From Cohnella cholangitidis (GTDB lineage Bacteria; Bacillota; Bacilli; Paenibacillales; Paenibacillaceae): a stretch of 64,000 nt of DNA. The notes under the pieces were generated by a model, which did no database searches, had not been told where the DNA came from, and saw only the letters and a program-made list of their open reading frames with translations. This document shows, piece by piece, positions 33,169-42,056 of the stretch. Positions within the stretch are counted from its first letter, which is position 1. Every line of letters starts with the position of its first letter. The position numbers and the translations under genes are program-made. Location of the stretch: NCBI RefSeq assembly GCF_014107495.1, contig NZ_CP041969.1, forward strand, positions 2,567,501 to 2,631,500, given 5' to 3'.

Positions 33169-34266
33169 CGCCCTTAACCCCCCGTAGTTTGGCCAGCAAC
33201 AGCAAGAGGATCGGGAAGCCCCATCCGATCACGATTCCCGCATAACTAATCCACTGCCCGAAAATTTCGAGTTCCTTTACGTTCCGCGGCTGCATAGACA
33301 AGAGATAAATAACCGGGCAGAGAAAGACAATCCAGGTTATCCGCTGCGTCTTGGGGAAGACGGAACGCGCGGCCACGATCGTCACGTCGAAGGCCATCGC
33401 CGCCGTATTGAATAGGGTCATGACCCATATCGTGAAAAAAATCGATTCGAATCGTTCGAAAAACCCGCCCGGAATTTCCACCTGCTTGGCCAATTCCGCC
33501 GTAGGATACAACGTATTCTGCGTAACCGAAGACCCGAAAATGCCAATGACGCTAATAAACACGACGATGTATAAGACAAGCGGGAGCAGCAAACCGGACA
33601 TAACCGCCCTCACCGTTCGATTCGGCTTGTTGATCCAGATGTTATAGAACAATACGATTTCAAAGCCCAGAAAAGAGAACACGGTACCTTGAGTCGCGAA
33701 TAAGATATCCTTCCAATCCGTTATGAACATAGGCTTCAGATTATGAAAATTGAAAGCGCCGATATTCATGCCGAATACGACGAGCACCATCAACAGCACG
33801 GCCGGCAGGAACAGAAGATTCAAGCGCAGCAAAGAAGCGCTCGAACCTATGACGCCGTAAGCAAGAACCCATAAAAAAACAAACTTATCGCTTCCACGGG
33901 CGTTCTGTCGAACAAATACAGCTTCGAGATACTGGCGACGCCTCTCGCCTCGTAGCTGACGAAGAGCATCATATATATCGCGAAAAGCAACGTCGTCATA
34001 TTCGCGACGGTCTTGTTCGTTACGGCCGCGGCCATATCCCGAAAGCCCTGTTTGGGAAACCGGGTGGTCAGCTTAGCGATCGCCCACCCCATGAACAGCG
34101 CGACCGCACCGCCCAGAACGATAGACATCCAGCCGTCCGAGGATTGCGTCATATTGGCCATCGTACGCGGAAGAGTCAGTACGCCGAAGCCGATAACCAT
34201 GTTGCTTACCCCGAAGGAAACCTCCCTCGTTCCGATCTCGCCATCCCCGTATTCAAAGGATTTCAT
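33152..34266 (-). pseudogene. germinant receptor B subunit (GerAB/GerKB-type permease), frameshifted
   Basis: Two adjacent frames together make one GerB-type permease of about 370 residues. The first (from 34266) holds REVSFGVSNMVIGFGVLTLP and helices 1-4, ending at SLFFYGF. The second resumes with LWVLAYGVIGSSASLLRLNL and continues through the remaining helices to 33152. The break lies in a run of seven A (33873-33879 on the plus strand); eight would restore the frame. Upstream it overlaps the A-subunit stop by four bases and downstream the C-subunit start. A homopolymer indel could be a real mutation, a phase-variable tract or a sequencing error. Confidence 0.85.
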
Positions 34267-35810
34267 GATCCGTTCCCTCTTTTGTTAGCGCGGTTAACGT
34301 TCTTGGTTTGCATATATTCGGGTCGTTTGGTTAAGAAGGTAATCGGCGCCCGGATGAGCAAGTCTCTCCAGTCATGGGCAAACAACGGAGCGAACGGCGC
34401 GGAATAGGGAATGCCGAAGCTCGTCAACCTCACGAGATGAAGGCTGATCATGATAAAAGCGAGAATGATCCCGAAGAGACCCAGAACGCTCGCCGCCAGA
34501 ATGATCCCGAAACGCAGAATACGAAAAGCAATGCCGGCGCTGTATGAAGGAATTGCAAACGACGCGATAGCCGTAACGGCAACGACGATGACCATGATCG
34601 GGCTGACTACCCCCGCTTTTACGGCCGCTTCTCCTATAACCAATCCCCCGACGATACCGATCGTTTGGCCGATCGGCTTAGGCAAGCGTACCCCGGCTTC
34701 GCGAAGCAGCTCCAGGGTACCTTCCATGAGCAAGGCTTCGATTAACGCCGGAAAAGGAACCCCCTCCCGCGCGGCGGCGATGGAAAATGCAAGTTTAAAT
34801 GGGATCATCCCTTGATGAAAAGAAACCAACGCCACATACAACGCCGGGAAAAACAAAGAGATGAACACGGCCAAATATCTAAGCAAACGGATGAGCGAGC
34901 CGATGATCCAGCGCTCGTAATAGTCTTCCGGAGACTGAATGAGCGACACGAACGTCGTAGGCAAGAGGAGCACGAAGGGAGTGCCGTCCAGAAGGATCGC
35001 CGCTTTGCCTTGTAACAACGCGGCCCGTACTTTATCCGGCCGCTCCGTATGCAGAATTTGCGGGAACGGGGACAGAAAACTGTCCTCGATCCACTGCTCG
35101 ACCGTCCCGGACTCGGGCGCATCGTCTATGTCCAATGACGCTAATCTTCTCTTCACTTCCTCGACCAAATCGGGATGCATTACCCCTTGAATATAGGCGA
35201 GGACAAGGGATTTGCGAGAACGCCTTCCGATCGTGTAGGTATCGAAGAGAAGGTTAATATCCCGAATCCCTTTGCGGACGAGCGCGATATTCGTAGCGAT
35301 CTCCTCCGTGAAGCCTTCGCGAGGTCCGCGGACCAACGCCTCGGTCGGCGGTTCTTCGACGGACCGTCCCGCCCACATCTGCGTTCCGATAAGCAGCGCG
35401 CGATCCTCGCCTTCTATAAATAGAACGGTGTTGCCGGACAGCACGCCATCGATAATCTCATGCCACTTCTCGGTCCGGCTGATTTGATGCGCCGCCAGAA
35501 TCCCCTTCGACAACTCGGTAAGAATATCTGACTTCTCTCCCGAATCCGTAGTCTGTTCCCGAATCGTCTCCCTATCATGCTGGAGGTTATAGATAATCTG
35601 TTCGTGAATGAATTGTTTGTCCGATAATCCGTCGATGCAGATGACCGCGCACATGCGCGGCCCGCCTCCGACCGTCAACACTCTCGTAACGAGATCGCTA
35701 GGCGTATGCAGCATGCGTTGCAGGTATCCGATGTTTTCTTGTAAATTGTCGAAAACAAAAGGTTGTGGCCCCGATTTGATCTCGTTCTCGCCGCTCGTCC
35801 TGTCGCTCAT
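34263..35810 (-). CDS. germinant receptor A subunit, GerA-family
   Basis: 515-residue membrane protein of normal GerKA length. The N-terminal soluble domain (about 1-260) includes GDRTLFIEG-like VLFIEGEDRALLIGTQ, the conserved RGPREGFTEEIATNIALVRK and IGRRSRKSLVLAYIQG. The C-terminal half has several membrane helices with PFPALIEALLMEGTLELLRE and PIGQTIGIVGGLVIGEAAV. It senses nutrient germinants in the spore inner membrane. It is the first gene of the leftward operon with the B and C subunits; expression in the forespore under sigma-G is expected, though I could not identify the promoter. Confidence 0.93.
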   Translation of the reverse strand: MSDRTSGENEIKSGPQPFVFDNLQENIGYLQRMLHTPSDLVTRVLTVGGGPRMCAVICIDGLSDKQFIHEQIIYNLQHDRETIREQTTDSGEKSDILTELSKGILAAHQISRTEKWHEIIDGVLSGNTVLFIEGEDRALLIGTQMWAGRSVEEPPTEALVRGPREGFTEEIATNIALVRKGIRDINLLFDTYTIGRRSRKSLVLAYIQGVMHPDLVEEVKRRLASLDIDDAPESGTVEQWIEDSFLSPFPQILHTERPDKVRAALLQGKAAILLDGTPFVLLLPTTFVSLIQSPEDYYERWIIGSLIRLLRYLAVFISLFFPALYVALVSFHQGMIPFKLAFSIAAAREGVPFPALIEALLMEGTLELLREAGVRLPKPIGQTIGIVGGLVIGEAAVKAGVVSPIMVIVVAVTAIASFAIPSYSAGIAFRILRFGIILAASVLGLFGIILAFIMISLHLVRLTSFGIPYSAPFAPLFAHDWRDLLIRAPITFLTKRPEYMQTKNVNRANKRGNGS

Positions 35811-35980
35811 GCCGAACCCTCTTCCTTACTCTAGGATGCATCTCCTTATCTATGTCCAAAAGCTTTCGCAATAAACGCTAACATCCTGACATATCCATAC
35901 CGAATCCGTGCTTTTTTTGTTATGATCGAGTAAGCGTTTCCAGATTGCCAACCAGATTCAAACATCAAGGAGTGTTTAGC

Positions 35981-38281
35981 ATGCCAAGAGAAGGCCGAGG
36001 AAGCATCAAGGTCTGGATCCACTTTTTCATCCCCTATGCGATATTGCTGGCGGGTTTTCTAACCGTCGGCTTATACGCTTACGATAAAACTTCTTCCTTG
36101 GTAGAGAACCATACTAAAGAAACGGCTTATGCCGTAATGGAACAAACTAAGGAGATCATGGACCGGCGCTTCGAGGAGCTGGAGACGATCGCGGAGCAGG
36201 TCGCCAACGGCACGAAGGTTCAGTCTTTTCAATTCGTGGACAAACCCTTCTTCGGGACGAATCCGATTCGAATTCTCGAGTTGAAGAAGGATCTGTTCGA
36301 CTATTCGCTGTTCAACCACTTTATTCTGGACTACTACGTCGTGTACCCTCGGAGCGAAGTAGTCATTTCCCCCCGCAGTTCTTACTCGCTGCGCCAATTT
36401 TACGATCTGGAGTTCCGTTACGACGGGCAATCCTACGAGGAATGGCTCGACGAGCTGACGAATCGGCCAAGCGCGAAGACGTTCTCGCCCGGTCAACCCG
36501 CCGTCTATAAAGGCAAAAACCATTCCGTCATCTCCTATATGCAATCTTTCGGTAAACAAGGTCGCTCCGGAATGGTTCTCATGCTTATCGACAATACCCA
36601 GATTCACAGCTTGCTTCGCAAGCTGGATTCGAGCAACGGCGGCTTCGCATTCGTTACGGACGACAAGGGTCAGATCATCAGCCGTACCGGAACCAAAACC
36701 GATATCGCATGGGCGGCCGACCTGAAAGACGGATTCACTCCGCTCGATATCGACGGCAATCGCATGCTCGTTACGAAAACGACTTCCCACTTCAACGGAT
36801 GGACTTATTTGTCCGCCCAACCGGAAGCGTACGTGCTGGAGAAGGTACAATACTTCAAGCAACTCATTCTCACGATTATTCTGCTCAGCCTCGCTATCGG
36901 TCTGCTGGCAGCCTTGCTATTCTCTTATCGCAACAGCCGTCCGCTGTGGATGCTGCTTCGCGTACTGCCTTCCCAACGCGCGAACGCGGAAGCGGCTCCG
37001 AACCGCAAGGTGTGGGATTACGTGCGCTCGTCCGTTACGAACCTGATTCATAGCCATGATTTTCTGTCGGAGAAAATGGAGCAGCAAGTTCCGCTCATTC
37101 GGAGCGGATTCTACGATCGCCTGCTTAGAGGTCACTACTTGTCCAATAAAGATATCGCGGTCGCCATGGAGCATTCCCGCCAAGCGTGGGAAGGCGACTA
37201 TTTCGCCGTCGGCATTCTAGTCATTGCGGGTTATGACGGCACCTACAACGAGGAGATGCTGACCGAACTCGATTTCCGCAAAATCGCCATTCGGGACGTC
37301 ATCTCCAAAGCTTACGGCAGAACGATCTCGACGCATGATCTCGGAGAGAACCAGATCGGCCTGCTCATTAACGGAGATTCGGAATCGACGTCTACGTTCT
37401 TGGAGGATATTCGCCATACGCTCAAGGAGCTTCACGGCCGGCTTGCCCACTCGCTGAACGTGCTCACGTACATGCCTGTCGGCGGCTGCTACCTGCAAAT
37501 GACGGAAATCAGCCGCTCCTATGAAGAAGCTCGTTTGCTGTTGCATAGAGAAAGCTGGTCCGAAGACCGTCCTATTATTTTTCACGACGACGAGAGCTCC
37601 GCTCTCCCCGCGTACTATTATCCGCCGGACGTCGAGCTTCGGTTGATCAATCTGGTGAAATCGGGAAGCTTGCCGGAAACCGAGGCGTTGTTGGAGCAAA
37701 TCCGGGACAATAACCTGCATCAGAATAACCTGCCGACCGCCGTGTACAAAATTCTCGTTAACGAAATCACCGGAACGCTCCTGAAATGCTGCGAGCAATC
37801 CGGCGGCGATTCCGACAGGCAGAGCGAGGAGGTCGAAGCGGCGCTGCTCGCTTCCGAATCCGGACGCTCTCCGAAAGCGGCGTTCGAGCAATTAACCGCC
37901 GCCTTCCTGCAACTGTGCCGCAAGCAGCATGACCGGAAGAAAAGCCATAACAAACAATTAAAGGACGATCTCATTCGTCATTTGGAAGAACAATATATGC
38001 AAACCGACTTAAGCCTAACGACGCTTGCCGACCGGTTCAACACTTCGGAAGCGTATATTTCCTATTTTTTCAAGGAACAGACCGGGGTCAATTTCTCGGA
38101 GTACCTGGAGAACGTCCGAATGACTCACGCCAAACGCATGCTGACCGAGAGCGACATGCCTGTCAACGAAATTTCCGCATGGGTCGGATATTATTCCTTA
38201 AACTCGTTCAGCCGCGCTTTCAAAAGAGCCAACGGCCTTAGTGCCACGGAGTTTCGCAGAAATTCGCGCAGCGGAATCTAA
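35981..38281 (+). CDS. AraC-family regulator with membrane-anchored sensor domain
   Basis: 766-residue regulator of the YesN-like membrane AraC group. The first helix (about 12-32) is followed by an extracytoplasmic Cache-like domain and a second helix near 290-310 (LILTIILLSLAIGLLAALLF). A cytoplasmic linker resembling a degenerate cyclase-like fold leads to two C-terminal AraC helix-turn-helices (LTTLADRFNTSEAYISYFFK, VNEISAWVGYYSLNSFSRAF). It senses extracellular sugar signals and probably activates the importer genes that follow. AGGAGTG selects the ATG at 35981 over one at 35945. It is the intact paralogue of the broken gene at 15007. Confidence 0.9.
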   Translation: MPREGRGSIKVWIHFFIPYAILLAGFLTVGLYAYDKTSSLVENHTKETAYAVMEQTKEIMDRRFEELETIAEQVANGTKVQSFQFVDKPFFGTNPIRILELKKDLFDYSLFNHFILDYYVVYPRSEVVISPRSSYSLRQFYDLEFRYDGQSYEEWLDELTNRPSAKTFSPGQPAVYKGKNHSVISYMQSFGKQGRSGMVLMLIDNTQIHSLLRKLDSSNGGFAFVTDDKGQIISRTGTKTDIAWAADLKDGFTPLDIDGNRMLVTKTTSHFNGWTYLSAQPEAYVLEKVQYFKQLILTIILLSLAIGLLAALLFSYRNSRPLWMLLRVLPSQRANAEAAPNRKVWDYVRSSVTNLIHSHDFLSEKMEQQVPLIRSGFYDRLLRGHYLSNKDIAVAMEHSRQAWEGDYFAVGILVIAGYDGTYNEEMLTELDFRKIAIRDVISKAYGRTISTHDLGENQIGLLINGDSESTSTFLEDIRHTLKELHGRLAHSLNVLTYMPVGGCYLQMTEISRSYEEARLLLHRESWSEDRPIIFHDDESSALPAYYYPPDVELRLINLVKSGSLPETEALLEQIRDNNLHQNNLPTAVYKILVNEITGTLLKCCEQSGGDSDRQSEEVEAALLASESGRSPKAAFEQLTAAFLQLCRKQHDRKKSHNKQLKDDLIRHLEEQYMQTDLSLTTLADRFNTSEAYISYFFKEQTGVNFSEYLENVRMTHAKRMLTESDMPVNEISAWVGYYSLNSFSRAFKRANGLSATEFRRNSRSGI

Positions 38282-38308
38282 ACAAATGAATAGCATCTGA
38301 ATACGGAA

Positions 38309-38322
38309 TAAAAGCGCTTACA
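38309..38322 (+). promoter_or_regulatory. cre site 1 (CcpA) upstream of fucoside-type importer
   Basis: TAAAAGCGCTTACA matches 13 of 14 positions of the CcpA consensus TGWAARCGYTWNCW. It lies just after the AraC gene stop, 58 bases before a second copy. Confidence 0.7.
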
Positions 38323-38362
38323 TGTCATTCTAAAATTGTGAATAGTCCTTGAATCTGTCTGA

Positions 38363-38391
38363 TTTACGAAAACGCTTACACCCCCTATACT
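38363..38391 (+). promoter_or_regulatory. promoter with overlapping cre site 2
   Basis: TTTACG (38363-38368), a 17-base spacer and TATACT (38386-38391) fit a sigma-A promoter. The spacer carries CGAAAACGCTTACA (38367-38380), 13 of 14 to the CcpA consensus. Catabolite repression by road-blocking RNA polymerase is the straightforward reading. Confidence 0.65.
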
Positions 38392-38441
38392 TCGAATCAC
38401 CGGCCGGATACACCAAGTCATACGCCGAGGGGGGATCGCAG

Positions 38442-39350
38442 CTGAAAACTTTAAACGATGTACGGAAAGGTTGGCAGTTATATGCGCTGTTCGCGTTGCC
38501 GCTTCTGTATATCATCTTATTCAAGTACGTGCCGATGTTCGGAAGCGTAATCGCGTTCAAGCAATTCACTGTCACGAAAGGCATGTTCGGAAGCCCGTGG
38601 GTAGGATTCGCGCACTTCGAGCGCTTCTTCAATTCCTATGAGTTCTGGCGGTTGCTGAAGAACACGTTGTCCATCAGCTTCTACACGTTGGCCGCCAGCT
38701 TCCCGTTTCCGATCCTGCTTGCTCTAGGATTGAATTACGTGAAGAACGAGCGATTCAAGAAAACGGTACAGATGGTCACTTACGCGCCTTATTTCATCTC
38801 TCTAGTCGTCGTGGTCGGGTTGCTGTTCCAGTTCCTTGACCCTCGGACAGGCATCGTGAACACGGTGCTCGGATGGTTCGGAGTAGACGCGATCAATTTC
38901 ATGGGAGAAGCGTCGATGTTTCAATCCATCTACGTCTGGTCCCACGTCTGGCAGAATGTCGGCTTCGCCTGCATTATCTATTTGGCCGCGCTTGCCGGCA
39001 TAGACCCGTCGCTTCACGAAGCGGCCGTCATGGACGGCGCGAACAAGATCCAACGGATGCGGCACATCGATATTCCGGGCATCATGCCTATCGCCGTTAT
39101 TCTATTGATCCTCAATACGGGTCAAATCATGGAGACGGGATTCGAGAAAATCCTGATCATGCAGAACGCCCTGAACCTGCGGGCATCCGAGGTTATAGAC
39201 ACTTACGTCTATAAAGTCGGACTGGTTTCCCAAGCCCTTAACTTCTCTTATGCGACTGCCATCGGCCTGTTCAAAGCCGCCATCGGATTCATCCTGCTCA
39301 TCATCGTGAACCAGACGGCCAAGAAAGTCGGGCAGGAAAGCCTATGGTAA
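38442..39350 (+). CDS. carbohydrate ABC transporter permease, LplB-like (probable CTG start)
   Basis: About 302-residue permease with six membrane helices. It shows LYALFALPLLYIILFKYVPMFG at the first helix and the EAA loop HEAAVMDGANKIQRMRHIDIP near residue 200. The open frame extends upstream to a TTG at 38349, but that region contains a promoter and a CcpA site. The strong GAGGGGGGA (38427-38435) is six bases before a CTG at 38442, so CTG initiation is proposed. No ATG or GTG is suitably placed. It forms an importer with the next two genes. Confidence 0.82.
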   Translation: MKTLNDVRKGWQLYALFALPLLYIILFKYVPMFGSVIAFKQFTVTKGMFGSPWVGFAHFERFFNSYEFWRLLKNTLSISFYTLAASFPFPILLALGLNYVKNERFKKTVQMVTYAPYFISLVVVVGLLFQFLDPRTGIVNTVLGWFGVDAINFMGEASMFQSIYVWSHVWQNVGFACIIYLAALAGIDPSLHEAAVMDGANKIQRMRHIDIPGIMPIAVILLILNTGQIMETGFEKILIMQNALNLRASEVIDTYVYKVGLVSQALNFSYATAIGLFKAAIGFILLIIVNQTAKKVGQESLW

Positions 39351-39364
39351 GGGGGACGAAAACC

Positions 39365-40261
39365 ATGAACAAGTCCGTTATTCGGGAGTCGGGCAGCGAC
39401 CGCGCGTTCAACATCGCGAACTACATCCTGCTCTCGATCACGCTGATCGTCGTTCTGTATCCGCTCATCTATGTCGTCAGCGCTTCGTTCAGCTCAAGCT
39501 ACGCGGTGCTATCGGGCAAAGTATGGCTATGGCCGGTAGATCCGTCGTTAGACGGCTACAAGGCCGTGTTCAAAAACAAAAACATTCTTACCGGATTTCA
39601 GAACACGATCTTCTATACGCTGGCGGGTACGCTGATTAACGTCATCATGACGATCATGGCCGCTTATCCGATGTCGCGGGGAGATTTCCGGGGACGCAAC
39701 GCGTTCATGCTGCTCTTCGTCTTCACGATGATGTTCAGCGGCGGCCTCATCCCGACGTACTTCGTCGTGAAAGACCTGCATTTGATCGACACCGTCTGGG
39801 CGATGCTCATTCCGACCGCGCTCTCCGTATGGAACGTCATCATTATGAGGACCTATTTCCAAACGACCATCCCTCACGAGCTATTGGAAGCTTCGCAGCT
39901 GGACGGCTGCAACGATTTCCGCTTCCTGCTCCGGATCGTCATCCCGTTATCGGGACCGATTATCGCCGTCATCGCGCTATTCTACGCGGTCGGCCACTGG
40001 AATCAATATTTTAACGCGATGATCTACTTGAAGGACCCGCACTTATATCCATTGCAGTTGATTCTAAGGGACATTCTTGTCCAGAACGAAGTGAAGATCG
40101 ACATGCTGGGCGACGTCAAATCGGCCGCTGCCCGCCAAGGGCTTCGCGAGCTGTTGAAGTATTCCCTTATCGTCGTATCGTCCGTGCCTTTGCTTCTGAT
40201 CTATCCGTTCGTTCAGAAGTTTTTCGTGAAAGGCGTCATGATTGGATCCATTAAAGGTTAA
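39365..40261 (+). CDS. carbohydrate ABC transporter permease, LplC-like
   Basis: 298-residue six-helix permease. YPLIYVVSASFSSSYAVLSG follows the first helix, the EAA-type loop is LLEASQLDGCNDFRFLLRIV, and the C-terminus KFFVKGVMIGSIKG is characteristic of the LplC/YtcP family. GGGGG upstream supports the ATG at 39365, while an earlier in-frame start would overlap the preceding gene. The ATPase is absent, as is usual for these importers, which share one encoded elsewhere. Confidence 0.92.
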   Translation: MNKSVIRESGSDRAFNIANYILLSITLIVVLYPLIYVVSASFSSSYAVLSGKVWLWPVDPSLDGYKAVFKNKNILTGFQNTIFYTLAGTLINVIMTIMAAYPMSRGDFRGRNAFMLLFVFTMMFSGGLIPTYFVVKDLHLIDTVWAMLIPTALSVWNVIIMRTYFQTTIPHELLEASQLDGCNDFRFLLRIVIPLSGPIIAVIALFYAVGHWNQYFNAMIYLKDPHLYPLQLILRDILVQNEVKIDMLGDVKSAAARQGLRELLKYSLIVVSSVPLLLIYPFVQKFFVKGVMIGSIKG

Positions 40262-40292
40262 CCCACTTCGCAACCACTATTGGAGGGTCTAT

Positions 40293-41969
40293 ATGAAAAA
40301 ATCATGGTTCACCCTAATCGCGGCAATCCTCATGCTTTCGGCGGTATTATCCGCTTGCTCCAGCTCGGACAACGGGAATAACGCCGCTTCCAGCGCTCCG
40401 GCGGGAAGCGCCAGCGCCGAGAACGGCCTGCTGACCGAGCCGGGAACTTATCCGATTACCAAGGAAAAAGTAACGCTTAAAGTCATGGTCCGCGGCAACC
40501 CGCTCGTAGAGGATTTCTCCACCAACGAATTCACCAAATGGTATGAAGAGAAAACGAACGTCCATATCGAATGGGAAGTCGTTCCCGAGCAAAGCATGCA
40601 GGAGAAGCTGAATCTCGTGCTGGCGAGCGAAGATTATCCGGACGTGATTTTCGGAATGAACGTGTCTCCGGCTCAAGAGATGATCTACGGTTCCCAAGGC
40701 GTATTCCTGCCGCTCAACGATCTGATCGAGAAGCAAGGCACGCAGACGAAGAAGCTGTTCGCCGATCGTCCGGACATCCAAGACGCGATTACGGCGCCGG
40801 GCGGCAACATTTACTCCCTGCCTGAAGTCAACGAATGTTACCACTGTTCCCAGAGCCAGAAGATGTGGATCTACAAGCCATGGCTCGATAAGCTGAACCT
40901 GAAAATGCCTACGACGACCGAGGAACTGTACAACGTGCTGAAAGCCTTCAAGACGCAAGATCCTAACGGCAACGGCAAAGCGGACGAAATTCCGCTGTCC
41001 ATCTCTCCGAAATCGTGGAGATCTTCCATCGACGCTTTCTTAATGAACTCCTTCGTCTACAACCCGGTATACGGCACGACCAAGCATCTGTACGTTCAAG
41101 ACGGCAAGCTTGACGTTTCCTTCACGAAGCCGGAGTGGAAAGAAGGCTTGAAATACTTGAATAAAATGTACGCCGAAGGCCTTATTTCTCCGGAATCGTT
41201 CACGCAAGACGACAACCAGCTCATTCAAGTCGGGGAAAATCCGGACACCGTTCTTCTCGGCGCATCCACCGGAGGACATCAAGGCGTATTCACTCAATTG
41301 CTCGGAGAAAGCGGACGTTGGAGCGAATACGTAACCGTTCCCGCATTGAAAGGCCCTTCCGGCGTTCAATACGCGCCGACCGACGCGACGAGCTTGACGA
41401 CCGGTTCCTTTCTCATCACGAACAAAGCCAAAAATCCGGAAGTCGCGCTTCGTTGGGCGGACGGATTGTACGAATACGAACATACGCTTCGCAGCAACTA
41501 CGGCCGTCCCGACCAAGAATGGCGCAACGCGACCGACGGCGAAGTCGGCATTAACGGACAACCGGCGAAATGGTCGGAGCTCAAATCGTTCGGAGAAGTC
41601 CAGAACGTGAACTGGGCGCAAACGGGTCCCGCCCTTCGATCCAACGACTTCCGCCTGAGCGCGGTCAGCAAAGGCGCAGACGATCTCGAAGTCATTCTGT
41701 ACAACGAAACGAAAAACAACTACGAGCCTTACAAAGCGACGAACATCGCTACCGTTCCTCCGCTTTTCATGACGAACGAGCAAGCGACCGAAGTCGCCGA
41801 TCTTTCCAAAACCGTTAACGACTACGTAGACGAGATGCTTGCCCGTTTCGTCATCGGAGACGCGGACGTCGAGAAAGAATGGGATACGTACGTGAAGACG
41901 CTTGATAGCATGAACCTCAAGCATCTGCTAGAGATTTACCAAGAAGCTTACGACGCGCAAACCAAATAA
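40293..41969 (+). CDS. LplA-type extracellular solute-binding lipoprotein
   Basis: 558-residue lipoprotein with lipobox AVLSAC (Cys22), a Ser/Ala/Gly linker and a full solute-binding domain. The family calcium-loop-like KTQDPNGNGKADEIPL lies around residue 220. It is more distant from the two binding proteins at 10-15 kb than those are from each other. It delivers the substrate to the two preceding permeases. The genes that follow without a promoter suggest a fucosylated glycan or glycopeptide. GGAGGG precedes the ATG at 40293. Confidence 0.93.
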   Translation: MKKSWFTLIAAILMLSAVLSACSSSDNGNNAASSAPAGSASAENGLLTEPGTYPITKEKVTLKVMVRGNPLVEDFSTNEFTKWYEEKTNVHIEWEVVPEQSMQEKLNLVLASEDYPDVIFGMNVSPAQEMIYGSQGVFLPLNDLIEKQGTQTKKLFADRPDIQDAITAPGGNIYSLPEVNECYHCSQSQKMWIYKPWLDKLNLKMPTTTEELYNVLKAFKTQDPNGNGKADEIPLSISPKSWRSSIDAFLMNSFVYNPVYGTTKHLYVQDGKLDVSFTKPEWKEGLKYLNKMYAEGLISPESFTQDDNQLIQVGENPDTVLLGASTGGHQGVFTQLLGESGRWSEYVTVPALKGPSGVQYAPTDATSLTTGSFLITNKAKNPEVALRWADGLYEYEHTLRSNYGRPDQEWRNATDGEVGINGQPAKWSELKSFGEVQNVNWAQTGPALRSNDFRLSAVSKGADDLEVILYNETKNNYEPYKATNIATVPPLFMTNEQATEVADLSKTVNDYVDEMLARFVIGDADVEKEWDTYVKTLDSMNLKHLLEIYQEAYDAQTK

Positions 41970-41984
41970 ATAGGTCGAGGGGGA

Positions 41985-42030
41985 CTCGTGACATGGGCGA
42001 CATGGACGGGTCCCTCCGATTCATCACGAG
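41985..42030 (+). promoter_or_regulatory. intercistronic hairpin after binding-protein gene
   Basis: CTCGTGA (41985-41991) and TCACGAG (42024-42030) pair around a loop that contains another GGAC/GTCC-type pairing, with no T run after it. It probably stabilises the binding-protein message or attenuates transcription into the enzyme genes. Confidence 0.45.
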
Positions 42031-42056
42031 CTTAATCACTTGGGAGGCTGCTAGTT

